IMG/VR virus record: IMGVR_UViG_3300020419_000009
Location: 35,400-99,399 of that record
From: a virus
Direction: 5' to 3' (one strand)
Length of the DNA: 64,000 bases
The number at the start of each line of letters is the position of its first letter. The stretch's first letter is position 1. The translations under genes were made by a program, and so were the position numbers. Below are positions 27,714-36,546 of the stretch, piece after piece. Below the pieces are notes generated by a model. The model was not told the origin of the DNA, ran no database searches, and was given only the letters and a program-made list of their open reading frames with translations.

Positions 27714-28410
27714 TTATTTCCACTGGTATACTTTTATCGTAAGAAGGTGCTTTGTCAAAATATGATTTACCAAATCTTGCGTTTTCAGAATTATTTTCTT
27801 TTACAATCATACGCGGGTGAAAGCCAACTCCTTTATCAATAACTTGTCTATGATATGGTCCGGGTAGTCCTACACCCAAAGTTAATTGTGGTTTTGCAAT
27901 ATCTTTTCCGGTAAATTCTTTTAATAATTTTTCAGCTTGTTTATCATCAAAACACCTACAGAATCCTGATTTATAGCCTAAGTAATTAGCACCAAGTGCC
28001 GCCGCTCCTGCACTTATACCTATTTCTAGCATTGTTTGTTGAAAAATGTTTTTTATATCTTTTTCTCTCATGCCTTTAGTCTTACCCATTTTCTTCCTTA
28101 CGTCACTTGTAGAATTGAATGACCACATCATAAGCATGGGAGCATTGGTTTGTGAATTTCTATGTTCAACAAAAAAATCCTTCTTTGGATCTATAGCAAT
28201 TTTAAAGAAGCTGTTGTTAAATTTTTGGTTAATACTTACTATTAGTTTATATGACTCTATGTTTTGTTTTGTTGGCATATTGGTACAGACCTGTATTATA
28301 GTATCAATGTCCTGTTGTGGTATTGGTGTGTAATCCCAATTACGCTGGCATCGTTCTGCACCTAAACTTGCTTTCAAAATTTGTTTGTGACGTTTCATAT
28401 CTGATTGCAT
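27706..28410 (-). CDS. nitroreductase-like flavoprotein
   Basis: The 234-residue protein fits the nitroreductase fold. Its N-terminal region (QRNWDYTPIPQQDIDTIIQV, then MPTKQNIESYKLIV) parallels the RRSxRxF...P...L..I...A..APSxxNxQPW FMN-binding start. A later GISAGAAALGANYLGYKSGF and a GVGLP turn match the conserved helix and strand. It is the only minus-strand gene in 11-37 kb. Nitroreductase relatives include dehydrogenases and dehalogenases, so the reaction is open. Confidence 0.62.
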   Translation of the reverse strand: MQSDMKRHKQILKASLGAERCQRNWDYTPIPQQDIDTIIQVCTNMPTKQNIESYKLIVSINQKFNNSFFKIAIDPKKDFFVEHRNSQTNAPMLMMWSFNSTSDVRKKMGKTKGMREKDIKNIFQQTMLEIGISAGAAALGANYLGYKSGFCRCFDDKQAEKLLKEFTGKDIAKPQLTLGVGLPGPYHRQVIDKGVGFHPRMIVKENNSENARFGKSYFDKAPSYDKSIPVEIIK

Positions 28411-28454
28411 AGTATAATATTTAGTTTAAATACTTTACTGTGGAGAATAATAAA

Positions 28455-29213
28455 ATGGATCTTAAAAAATTTGATAAAAACGGAAAACCTTTAAATTTGA
28501 TTTCTGCTAGTAATCGTAAAAGCCAAGGCAACTTTTATGAATGGTGGAAACAAAATCCTGAAAAATACGAACCAACACAACAAGATATATGGTGTGAAAT
28601 GCAGTTGTCCGCTATTGGAAATTTTGAACAGTTAAAATTTAGAATAGATGAGCATGATTTTAATAAAGAAATTAAGCAATATAAAGACACTTGGGTGCCT
28701 TATTTAAGAAGAGAAGGCGTAGCGAATGATAGAGAAGGTTTATTATTAGTTGGGCTAGAAGGTGATGAACCTACCGACAGTCTTAGCAGGCCGGAGGCAA
28801 TACAAAGGGCAGGACACTGGTTAGAAGAAACTGACTTTACACATAAGACACAGCTATACAAAGATCTACCATGTTTACACGAGCTCCTAGATTATTGGGA
28901 TGGATTAGGTAGGACAATGTTAATTAAATCTAATAAAGGAGGATTTTTTCCACCTCACAGAGATAATCCTAATCTTACAAGAGATTGTTTTAGAGTAATT
29001 GCATTTATAGGAAAATTTACAAATTCAAATGCATATGAATGGTACATTGGTGATAACAGAATGCAGATAGTTGCAAATAGTTCTTACTATGTAGACACAC
29101 GTAAATCTCATAGGACTCACAGTTGGGAAGATGACAGTATTCATTTAATATTAAACGTTCCGAAAACGTATAGTAATGTGATGAAACTGATCAGTGTTTT
29201 GAGACACTATTAA
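28455..29213 (+). CDS. 2OG-Fe(II) oxygenase, Asp/Asn hydroxylase-like
   Basis: The ATG at 28455 follows a GGAG at 28442-28445; a GTG at 28440 is possible but lacks a ribosome site. The 252-residue protein has PPHRDN (HxD) followed by a beta-strand region and SHRTHSWEDDSIHLILNV supplying the distal His and a basic residue, as in aspartyl/asparaginyl beta-hydroxylase-like double-stranded beta-helix enzymes. It is the first of a dense set of 2OG oxygenases. The substrate could be a protein side chain or a small molecule. Confidence 0.7.
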   Translation: MDLKKFDKNGKPLNLISASNRKSQGNFYEWWKQNPEKYEPTQQDIWCEMQLSAIGNFEQLKFRIDEHDFNKEIKQYKDTWVPYLRREGVANDREGLLLVGLEGDEPTDSLSRPEAIQRAGHWLEETDFTHKTQLYKDLPCLHELLDYWDGLGRTMLIKSNKGGFFPPHRDNPNLTRDCFRVIAFIGKFTNSNAYEWYIGDNRMQIVANSSYYVDTRKSHRTHSWEDDSIHLILNVPKTYSNVMKLISVLRHY

Positions 29214-29923
29214 TGCGAACAGATGCACAGATATCAAAAATTAAAGAAACACAGTCTGCAAGTTTACAATTAAATAATTTTGTAGATACAAGTGTTATAC
29301 ATGCTATAATAGATTATTATAATGATAGTAATAAATTAGAAAAGCCTACGGGTCCTATTACTTGTAAAATACCAACTTCGCAAGGTGTTTTAGAAGCAAA
29401 TTTTCTTAATAATTTGCTGGCAGACCTGCATAAGCAATTTGGTCATTTCAAAGTATGGAGTGCTCAGATATTTAAAACAAAATATCCACATGTACTACAT
29501 AATGATGATCACGAAGGGCAACCTAATTGTTTTAAAACATTTCTAATTCCTTTAGTTGCTTCTCCTACAGATATAGATCAAGAAAAGGTTAAAACAGTTA
29601 CATATAATCAACATTTTTATCACGGAGCAAAGAAGTTTTTTAACGGTGAAAATGATACAAAGAATGTATATAAAAATCAACCATTGTACGAATACAGTAT
29701 GGTTGAAGATTTAACAGATATTGAAATAGAAGAGTCAATACGAAAAAAAGAATTAACCCATTTACAAGCTAATTGGCTTAAAGGTTTAAGCATAGAAAAC
29801 ATGTTTACTTGGAAAAAGAATAGCTGTATTGTATTTGACACTTTAAGATTACATAGTGCTAGTGATTTTACACAAGTAGGAATAGAATATAAAATGGGAT
29901 TAAGTATATTTACGGAGATATAA
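29213..29923 (+). CDS. 2OG-Fe(II) oxygenase-like protein
   Basis: This is a 236-residue protein. HVLHNDDHEG gives the HxD motif and RLHSASDF...GIEYKMGLSIF the distal His and following strand. The gap between them is longer than in compact family members and holds a charged helical insert. The start overlaps the preceding stop by one base. No substrate can be inferred. Confidence 0.62.
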   Translation: MRTDAQISKIKETQSASLQLNNFVDTSVIHAIIDYYNDSNKLEKPTGPITCKIPTSQGVLEANFLNNLLADLHKQFGHFKVWSAQIFKTKYPHVLHNDDHEGQPNCFKTFLIPLVASPTDIDQEKVKTVTYNQHFYHGAKKFFNGENDTKNVYKNQPLYEYSMVEDLTDIEIEESIRKKELTHLQANWLKGLSIENMFTWKKNSCIVFDTLRLHSASDFTQVGIEYKMGLSIFTEI

Positions 29924-29924
29924 A

Positions 29925-30749
29925 ATGAAATTACTTTGTGATGGATGGTGTGCTGAATATGATGTACAATTAAAAGGAATGCCAGAAGATGAACTTAGAG
30001 ATATATTCAAAGACATTTATAAGTATCTAGTTTTAAATTTTAGAAGTCAAGATCTAAACGAAAAAGAACTACTACGTATTTCAGAAGTAGTAGGAACTGT
30101 GCAAAAACAAGATCAGAGTGACGCTAAACGTAAACATGGCGGCAGTGGAGACGTTTGGGCAGGTGAAGGAATATTAAGAGTAGGTGGAGATGACATAACA
30201 GGTAAGCCTAGTCTGTTTGCACACAAACATGACTTAGATTGGCATGCAAATCAACCAAGCAACCCTAGTAGAAAAGAATTAATATGGTTGTATGCATTTA
30301 CAGGAACTAAAGGTAGCAGGACAAGTTGGCTTAATAATGCATGGGCTTATGAAGATTTACCAGCTGATATGAAGCTTAAATTAGAAGATGTTTATGTATA
30401 CTGTGGCTATAAGGCAGGCCGGTATAGCGATACACCTTTGTTTAAGGACCATATAGATAGAGAAAATAAAGTAAAACTAATAAGAAATTTTGGAGAACAC
30501 AAGGGAATATTCTTTCCCTTTTTCCAAATTTTTGAAGTATTAGATATGCCCGAAAACGAAGGTCAAGATTTGATTAAATATTTACAAGACCATATTTTAA
30601 ATGAAAAATATATGTATCATCATGACTGGAAAGACACTGATCTCAACATAGCAGAGCAGGTTGTAACAATTCATAAACGATGGTATTTTGAACAAATGGG
30701 TAAACGAATACTTTGGAGAGTAGCTAGTGGACACGAAAATTTGCAGTGA
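29925..30749 (+). CDS. TauD/TfdA-like dioxygenase with HxN in place of HxD
   Basis: This 274-residue protein matches the TauD/TfdA layout: WHANQ, then LYAFTGTKGSRTSWLNNAWAYEDLP (compare GDTxWxxxxxAYxxLP), and a distal TIHKR. The facial-triad position reads H107-x-N109 rather than H-x-D/E, with H250 as distal His and R252 nearby. Loss of the acidic ligand is known in iron halogenases (to Ala/Gly), so altered chemistry is possible, but Asn could also be a lineage-wide substitution. It overlaps the next gene by 23 bases. Confidence 0.65.
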   Translation: MKLLCDGWCAEYDVQLKGMPEDELRDIFKDIYKYLVLNFRSQDLNEKELLRISEVVGTVQKQDQSDAKRKHGGSGDVWAGEGILRVGGDDITGKPSLFAHKHDLDWHANQPSNPSRKELIWLYAFTGTKGSRTSWLNNAWAYEDLPADMKLKLEDVYVYCGYKAGRYSDTPLFKDHIDRENKVKLIRNFGEHKGIFFPFFQIFEVLDMPENEGQDLIKYLQDHILNEKYMYHHDWKDTDLNIAEQVVTIHKRWYFEQMGKRILWRVASGHENLQ

Positions 30750-31488
30750 TATTTTAGCCTTAAGCCTAGCTGTAAGAACAAACGTGCTAGATGAAGTTAA
30801 GACCGCTGTACAGGCGTTAAAATGCGATTTAGACGGTGTTTTAAAGTACTCTACTAGCATAAAACAATGGCTCAAACCGATGGTAGACTTAACCAATTTC
30901 CATGTATATCCTATGAACGGAATAACACAAGGTTTGGATTGGTGGTATGATAAAGAACAAAGATCAGTTACTTTGAACAAGGGCGACTACCAATGGATCA
31001 CACCAAAAGCAGGAATAGGACATATACATTATGTTAGTGTTCCAAGTGCAATAAATGGTAATTTCGTAGAGATACCAACAGATGTGCCAACCGCAGTTGA
31101 TTTGGCTTATGTAGGTAGCACTGAAATAAAACATATAGAGATACCAAAAAATACCGAATTTGTCTTTTACAGTTTAAGTAAACCGTTTGGTGTAAGAAAT
31201 ATTAGAACAGGTTGGATTTTTACAAGAGAAGCTGACGCACGATTAGAAGCATTGACCCATAGTGCTAAGTATTATAATTACTATGCAAATGATGTAGCAG
31301 AAACTATTATGAAAAACTTTGACATTGATTATATACACAAGAGTTTACATAAAAAACAAATAGAAGTTTGCAATGAATATGGATTTACGCCAAGTGATAG
31401 TGTATGGTTGGCGACGACAGACAATCCAGCTTACGATAAGTTTAAGAGAGAGGGTAGTGCAAGGTTATGTCTCGCACCGTGTTATTAG
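30727..31488 (+). CDS. short PLP-dependent aminotransferase-like protein
   Basis: The 253-residue protein (GTG start) contains DLAYVGS followed by FYSLSKPFGVRNIRTGWIF. This is the class I/II aminotransferase pair of PLP-contacting Asp/Tyr and the Schiff-base lysine, here K152, with the Arg/Gly turn. Typical enzymes have 380-420 residues, so both the N-terminal and C-terminal small-domain portions are reduced. It may be a compact aminotransferase, a partner-dependent one or a remnant. Overlaps on both sides argue that it is maintained. Confidence 0.6.
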   Translation: MDTKICSDILALSLAVRTNVLDEVKTAVQALKCDLDGVLKYSTSIKQWLKPMVDLTNFHVYPMNGITQGLDWWYDKEQRSVTLNKGDYQWITPKAGIGHIHYVSVPSAINGNFVEIPTDVPTAVDLAYVGSTEIKHIEIPKNTEFVFYSLSKPFGVRNIRTGWIFTREADARLEALTHSAKYYNYYANDVAETIMKNFDIDYIHKSLHKKQIEVCNEYGFTPSDSVWLATTDNPAYDKFKREGSARLCLAPCY

Positions 31489-32987
31489 GAACTATCTCAA
31501 GTGTTTATCACGATTGGGTACCATACCCTGTTGGGTGCCTTATATCTCACTGTCAAAAAAATCCTAAAATTAAAAAAGAATACAAATTTTTAGAACCTAT
31601 ATACAAAAATAAATGGGACACTCCTGAGCTACATGAAAAATTAAAACAGACAGATATACTAGGACTTACCTGTTATGTTTGGAATCAAAATGCTAATGAT
31701 GAAATAGCACAATTATTTAAAAAATATAATCCTAAAGGCTTTGTAGTATACGGTGGACCAAACGTACCAGAAGAAAATTTAAATGAATTTAAACGTAATT
31801 ATGTTGATCATTACATGACTGGTCCTGGAGAGTTGAAATGGGAAAAACTTTTAGACCCTGAAAGTAAAAGCGAATATGCAATACCTACACCATATACAGA
31901 TGGAATATTTGATAATATATTAGAAAAAGAAAATGACATAGCTGTTGCTTTTGAAACAAATAGAGGTTGTCCTTATCATTGTGCATTTTGTGATTGGGGC
32001 GGAGTAAGTAGAAGTAAAATTACAAAGCTAAAAGATACAGCAGTTAAGGAAACAATAGAACATATTTTAAGTTTTGATAAAGTCAAAAGATTAGAAATCT
32101 TAGATGCCAATTATGGTATATTTCCAAGAGATGTAGACTTTGTACATCATATTGTTGATAATAAAAAACGAGATGATATGTTACTTACTTTTGCCGGATT
32201 TGCAAAAAACGGATCTCCTTATTTGCCTGAAATAATGAATCTGACAATGGACAATTTTAATGACAAATTACGAAATGTAAAAATAAGTTTACAAACCCTT
32301 ACACCTGATGTACTAGATACCATTCAAAGAAAAAATATTTCTACAGATAAGTTACTAAGAATTATGGATCAATTACGAGATATCAAAGTAAATTCTGAAC
32401 TTATAATAGGATTGCCAGGTGAAACGGCAGATAGTTGGGCAGATACTTTATTTAAACATCCTGAGTTAGGAATTGACTTTGCTAGAGCATATCCTCTATA
32501 TGTTTTGCCTAATACTCCTATGGCAACAGAAGAATATAGACAACAGCACAAAATAAAAACTAAAAAAATTACACTGCCTAATAAAGAAACGTTTGAAATG
32601 ATATACGAGTGTAGTAGTTATGACTTAGAAGAAATAACACAAATATATTTAAACTGGTGGTACTTTAATACTTTTTATAATTTTGGAATAGATAAAACAA
32701 TAACAAAAGATACAATGAAACAATTTTTTAAAAATTTAAATAATACCCCGTTTATGAGTTGTTGTGTTGAAGAAGTAAGAAATGCATTGTATAGGATATT
32801 CAAACCAGAAGATAACTTACTTTTAGAAGGATTTGATTATAGTTTTTTACATAAACAATTAGGTAGAGGAAAAGAATTATTGTATATGAAAAAACACAAT
32901 AAACAAGTACAGGAAGAACTTGGAATTAAATTCGAAATAAAAAATGAAGATAGAGAATTAGGGAGCGCCTTTGCGTATATAAAATGA
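31467..32987 (+). CDS. B12-binding-like radical SAM enzyme
   Basis: This 506-residue protein has an N-terminal Rossmann-like region (TDILGLTCYVWNQN, GFVVYGGPNV, YMTGPGELKWEKLL), the pattern of cobalamin-binding B12-radical SAM proteins, although a DxHxxG cofactor motif is not evident. The core has C168-x3-C172-x2-C175 in NRGCPYHCAFCDWGG and LIIGLPGETADSW near the core's end. Class B enzymes often methylate unactivated carbons or rearrange rings. It overlaps the aminotransferase-like gene by 22 bases, hinting at a joint step. Confidence 0.78.
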   Translation: MSRTVLLGTISSVYHDWVPYPVGCLISHCQKNPKIKKEYKFLEPIYKNKWDTPELHEKLKQTDILGLTCYVWNQNANDEIAQLFKKYNPKGFVVYGGPNVPEENLNEFKRNYVDHYMTGPGELKWEKLLDPESKSEYAIPTPYTDGIFDNILEKENDIAVAFETNRGCPYHCAFCDWGGVSRSKITKLKDTAVKETIEHILSFDKVKRLEILDANYGIFPRDVDFVHHIVDNKKRDDMLLTFAGFAKNGSPYLPEIMNLTMDNFNDKLRNVKISLQTLTPDVLDTIQRKNISTDKLLRIMDQLRDIKVNSELIIGLPGETADSWADTLFKHPELGIDFARAYPLYVLPNTPMATEEYRQQHKIKTKKITLPNKETFEMIYECSSYDLEEITQIYLNWWYFNTFYNFGIDKTITKDTMKQFFKNLNNTPFMSCCVEEVRNALYRIFKPEDNLLLEGFDYSFLHKQLGRGKELLYMKKHNKQVQEELGIKFEIKNEDRELGSAFAYIK

Positions 32988-33649
32988 AAGACATAATTTT
33001 TACACCGTTAGCTATACCTCCTATACCTAATAAAGAAAAGATCCTTAATAGGTTTAATGCACCAGACTTTTACATCTGGTGGGACGAGGAAACATTATTA
33101 GGCGAAAAGAAAAATAACAATCCATTAGGAAATCCACAACAATGGACAGATAAAGCAAAAGAAAATTATCCTGAACTTATAGATTGGATAGAAACATACA
33201 TTCCTTGTGACGACTTTTACTATATCCGTATAGCAAGAGCCAAGCATGAAATTCCTCCACATATTGATGGTAATGCTGTTAAGCCAACACATGAACATCA
33301 TTTAGCTATAATGCCTGAAACACTAGAATATAATATGGAACACGAACCTATAGGATACCGTTTTGTTGTTTCAGGAAGTAAAAATAAAATGTATATGTGC
33401 AAGGAGTATGACTATACAAAAGATATGACCTGGCAAGAAAAACATAGATGTATTGTACCAGACGAAACAGATGCTTTTTTGATACGTAATCAAGATCAAG
33501 CACACGGTGTTGAAGCTGATACTGAAGATAGATTAATAGGCTTTATACTAGGAAAAGTTAATGCCAGGAGGCATTGGAACCTAATAGAAAAAAGCGTAAG
33601 TAAGTATAGCGATAAAGTAATAAGGAAACAAGATGTATTCAATGCATGA
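32984..33649 (+). CDS. 2OG-Fe(II) oxygenase, Asp/Asn hydroxylase-like
   Basis: This 221-residue protein has PPHIDG (HxD) and a distal NQDQAHGVEADTEDRLIGFIL (His, then Arg for 2OG). Between them a strand-rich segment (GYRFVVSGSKNKMYM) fits the jelly-roll core. ATGA overlap with the preceding radical SAM gene indicates coupling. Its end overlaps the next gene by 17 bases. Confidence 0.68.
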   Translation: MKDIIFTPLAIPPIPNKEKILNRFNAPDFYIWWDEETLLGEKKNNNPLGNPQQWTDKAKENYPELIDWIETYIPCDDFYYIRIARAKHEIPPHIDGNAVKPTHEHHLAIMPETLEYNMEHEPIGYRFVVSGSKNKMYMCKEYDYTKDMTWQEKHRCIVPDETDAFLIRNQDQAHGVEADTEDRLIGFILGKVNARRHWNLIEKSVSKYSDKVIRKQDVFNA

Positions 33650-34235
33650 TGGTGCTAATATAAGTGTGCACCAAGAAATTGCACAGAGATTAAATCCAAA
33701 GACATGTGTAGAAATTGGTGCATACTATGGCGGTATTACTTACAAACTATGTAAACTATTACCACAAAGCCATTTTTTTGCAATCCAGGCATACCATGAT
33801 CACAAATTAAATCATATGCCTGATACGCCTAGAGGAGAATATAGTGTAGGTAGTGCAGAAGGTTCTATAGATCCTGATTTAAAAGATAAAGACTGGAAAC
33901 GTTCTGTAGTAAGACATTTTCCTAAAGAGTATCATGATTATTTTGATTTCAACTTACTTGTAAAAACATTCCAAGATACAGATAATGTGTCTATACTTTT
34001 AGACACAAGTCCGTTGAAATATGATTGGAAATTAGGTTTTGATCTTGCTATATTTGACGTATCTCCCTTGTTTGAAGAAAATGTAAAACAATTTAACTAT
34101 TGGTGTAAGTATGGCAATAACAGTAGTCATATATTGATGGGTGCATATACCCATCAAGAAGAATTTTATCAATATGTAGATAAAAGATATAAGGCTGAAA
34201 AAATAAGGGATGATTATGTTCTCGTGTGCATATGA
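33633..34235 (+). CDS. class I SAM methyltransferase-like protein
   Basis: In this 200-residue protein CVEIGAYYGGITYKLCKLLP is a convincing motif I (ExGxxxGxxT) of methyltransferases of the Methyltransf_24/FkbM kind, followed by a strand (SHFFAIQAY), which may contact SAM, and LAIFDVSPLF as the motif II/post-I strand. The ATG at 33633 is placed by AAGG at 33621-33624. The target is unknown; FkbM-like relatives often O-methylate sugars. Confidence 0.58.
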   Translation: MYSMHDGANISVHQEIAQRLNPKTCVEIGAYYGGITYKLCKLLPQSHFFAIQAYHDHKLNHMPDTPRGEYSVGSAEGSIDPDLKDKDWKRSVVRHFPKEYHDYFDFNLLVKTFQDTDNVSILLDTSPLKYDWKLGFDLAIFDVSPLFEENVKQFNYWCKYGNNSSHILMGAYTHQEEFYQYVDKRYKAEKIRDDYVLVCI

Positions 34236-34881
34236 GATTAATTTAGATATTTCACAAGTTCGTGAAGAATTAAAGCATTTGAATAATCCTACGTTTAAAC
34301 GTGCAGGATATGATGACATGTGTTTTTATGTTTCTGATAAAACAATTAAAGACCAAGGCTGTGATGCTGTAATTAAATTTAAAAAGGATCTTGGTGATCC
34401 TTTTGTTGAAGGTGTTAGGTTTTTAAATATGTATCCTAAGTCATATTATCTCCCTCATTGTGATAGTAATGAGCAAGGCTTTCATGAAGATATACCCATG
34501 GATGTGCTACATCCAGGTAACGTAAACATATTACTCAGTGAACCTGTAGAAGATACAACTATATGGTATATTGATCCTGACCTAAGAAAACTATGGCCTT
34601 GGGGATTCTCTCCCAAAGGCGTTTTGTATCCCGGAGATATAAATCCTAACATTACGAAAGAGTCTATGGGCCATGATTATAGTAATCTTGTAGAAGTTGA
34701 TAGATTTAAATTACAGGATAAAGCTACATTATTCAATAGTGGAGTCAATCATCATATAGTAAGCGAAGATAAAGAAAATCCAAGAGCAAGTGCGTGTTTT
34801 GTATTTTGGCCCTATAATACATGGCAAGGTATCGTAGAAGCAATGAAGTTAAAAGGTTTATTAAATGACCGCGTGGAATAA
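34216..34881 (+). CDS. 2OG-Fe(II) oxygenase-like protein
   Basis: The second of two in-frame ATGs (34210, 34216) has better spacing from the AAGGG at 34205-34209. The protein (221 residues) has YLPHCDSN (HxD) and NSGVNHHIVSED...ASACFVFW with the distal His and following strand. It resembles 36543 (HxD followed by a Pro-rich loop and distal GVFHSAEN), so the two may be diverged copies. Confidence 0.62.
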   Translation: MFSCAYEINLDISQVREELKHLNNPTFKRAGYDDMCFYVSDKTIKDQGCDAVIKFKKDLGDPFVEGVRFLNMYPKSYYLPHCDSNEQGFHEDIPMDVLHPGNVNILLSEPVEDTTIWYIDPDLRKLWPWGFSPKGVLYPGDINPNITKESMGHDYSNLVEVDRFKLQDKATLFNSGVNHHIVSEDKENPRASACFVFWPYNTWQGIVEAMKLKGLLNDRVE

Positions 34882-35392
34882 AGAAAAACTTTTTATCCAC
34901 ATACCTAAAACTGCTGGACGAAGTGTTACAGTATCAATGGGAAAGGTAAACATAAAACCACATGCTCCTATTTCAGACCCTAGCTTACCTAAATTACCAA
35001 GTTTTACAGTTGTAAGAAATCCGTATGAACGAGCAGTAAGTTGGTGGAAATATTCTAAAGAATTTGGTATAGATGTAGGATTTTTGGAATATCTTTATAT
35101 GTATTTTAATAAACCTTGGCCTAATTGGCAGGAACAGTTTCAAGAATATACTACTACTACTTCAGACTTTCATTTAGGAGAATTCAAACCTAGCATTCCT
35201 ATGATAGATTATATATCTATAGACGGAAAGGTCTGTGTTGATAATATTATTAGATTAGAAGATAATACTATTCAAGAACGAAAAAACGTTAGCAAATTCC
35301 AAGTAAATACTAGAGAGATACTTACACCGGAGGCTAAGAATGTAATTGAACACTATTATGGTGTTGACTTAGAAAGATTTAATTATGCATAA
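34865..35392 (+). CDS. PAPS-dependent sulfotransferase-like protein
   Basis: The 175-residue protein starts FIHIPKTAGRSV, the 5'-phosphosulfate loop of Golgi/bacterial carbohydrate sulfotransferases (PKTAG at 14-18). It has VVRNPYERAVSWW at 49-61, the 3'-phosphate-binding motif with R51 and S59. A later IDNIIRLEDN-like strand also fits. It is shorter than most members (200-300 residues), so the acceptor-binding part is minimal. It probably moves sulfate from host PAPS onto a sugar or hydroxyl; no PAPS-making gene is visible here. Confidence 0.75.
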   Translation: MTAWNKEKLFIHIPKTAGRSVTVSMGKVNIKPHAPISDPSLPKLPSFTVVRNPYERAVSWWKYSKEFGIDVGFLEYLYMYFNKPWPNWQEQFQEYTTTTSDFHLGEFKPSIPMIDYISIDGKVCVDNIIRLEDNTIQERKNVSKFQVNTREILTPEAKNVIEHYYGVDLERFNYA

Positions 35393-35999
35393 AAAAACTT
35401 TACCCAGTATACACAATTTTAAACTAGATATTGACTTAAAAAAGCTACAACAAGCAACAGATACACTTGCAGAAAAGTTTGTAGATGTTAAAACAGCTAA
35501 TCCAATGTTATGCGACAATCACATGGAGTTAGTTGCTCATGTGTACGATAATTTTGAACAAATAAACTTAACTACCCCTAGTGAGATATTACCTTATACG
35601 ACTAGCATAAAAGAAAGATTAAAACGTAAAGAAGAACATTTATATAATGTTCCTACAGAAGATTATAAAAATAGCTACTTTGAACAAGTAGTTACGCAAC
35701 TCAAATCACCTGCAAGTAGGATTAGAATAACTAAATTAGCACCAGGAAAAAATATTCCATTTCATGTGGATTATGACGTAAGTTATGCTGTAAGATGTAT
35801 TGTTCCTATCTACGGCGACAAACAGGTTATTAATTTATTCAAACGCGAAGATAAACTTGAAGCATATAATTTAGAAAATGGCAATGCTTATTTCCTAAAC
35901 ATAGGATATCCACATGCTGTGGTTAACATGAGTAACAAACCACGAATTGCATTGATGTTTAGTTTAAATGGAACGGATGACTTGGATGGATTGGTATAA
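35385..35999 (+). CDS. 2OG-Fe(II) oxygenase, Asp/Asn hydroxylase-like
   Basis: The 204-residue protein has a clear core. PGKNIPFHVDYDVSYAVRCI gives the HxD and strand, and NGNAYFLNIGYPHAVVN plus RIALMF give the distal His and Arg. Helical N-terminal ~100 residues precede the core. It overlaps the sulfotransferase by 8 bases and the next oxygenase by 32 bases. Confidence 0.72.
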   Translation: MHKKTLPSIHNFKLDIDLKKLQQATDTLAEKFVDVKTANPMLCDNHMELVAHVYDNFEQINLTTPSEILPYTTSIKERLKRKEEHLYNVPTEDYKNSYFEQVVTQLKSPASRIRITKLAPGKNIPFHVDYDVSYAVRCIVPIYGDKQVINLFKREDKLEAYNLENGNAYFLNIGYPHAVVNMSNKPRIALMFSLNGTDDLDGLV

Positions 36000-36546
36000 A
36001 TTAGATATTCCGGTGACTACCCAATATATAGACTTAGCAAAAAAATGTTATGAATTAGAAGGTAGGTATGGACAGAATGAAGATTTATTAAGTCCATTTA
36101 GAAATCTTCCTATTGATATAGTTACATATAAGTTTAGAGTAATGAATGATATAGAAGAAATTCATCCGCATAAAGATCGCAATAATGGGCAATATAACTT
36201 TGATGGAGAAGTTATAGGAGCAATTCAAGTACCAATTGAAAATCCTACCTATGCAGAAACTACTTGGTGGAACGCAGATAAAGATATAGATGACGGCTGG
36301 CATTTTTACAAAGGTAATGCTAAATCATTATTTGATAAAGATCCAAATTTTGTACCTGAAGGATTTACTAAAAAAAGCACAATGATAATGGATAACAAGT
36401 GTGCTTTGATACGTATAGATGGATGGCATTCAGTACGAAGATTAAATGAGGGAAGAAGACTTATTTTATCATTAATTATTGATCCAAAGTATACATGGAA
36501 TGAAATTACAAGTAGGCTTATGCCGTTAGTAGAGGAGAGAATATGA
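35968..36546 (+). CDS. 2OG-Fe(II) oxygenase-like protein
   Basis: This 192-residue protein has EIHPHKDRN (HxD) and IDGWHSVRRLNEGRRLILSLI (distal His and Arg). Three in-frame ATGs (35968, 35977, 35986) are possible; the longest form is given, while the shorter ones reduce the 32-base overlap with the preceding gene. Substrate unknown. Confidence 0.66.
   Translation: MERMTWMDWYKLDIPVTTQYIDLAKKCYELEGRYGQNEDLLSPFRNLPIDIVTYKFRVMNDIEEIHPHKDRNNGQYNFDGEVIGAIQVPIENPTYAETTWWNADKDIDDGWHFYKGNAKSLFDKDPNFVPEGFTKKSTMIMDNKCALIRIDGWHSVRRLNEGRRLILSLIIDPKYTWNEITSRLMPLVEERI

Noticed and set aside
28411-28454. Late promoter TTTAAATA before the oxygenase gene at 28455
   Set aside because: One mismatch to NATAAATA in very AT-rich DNA is too weak to list as a feature.
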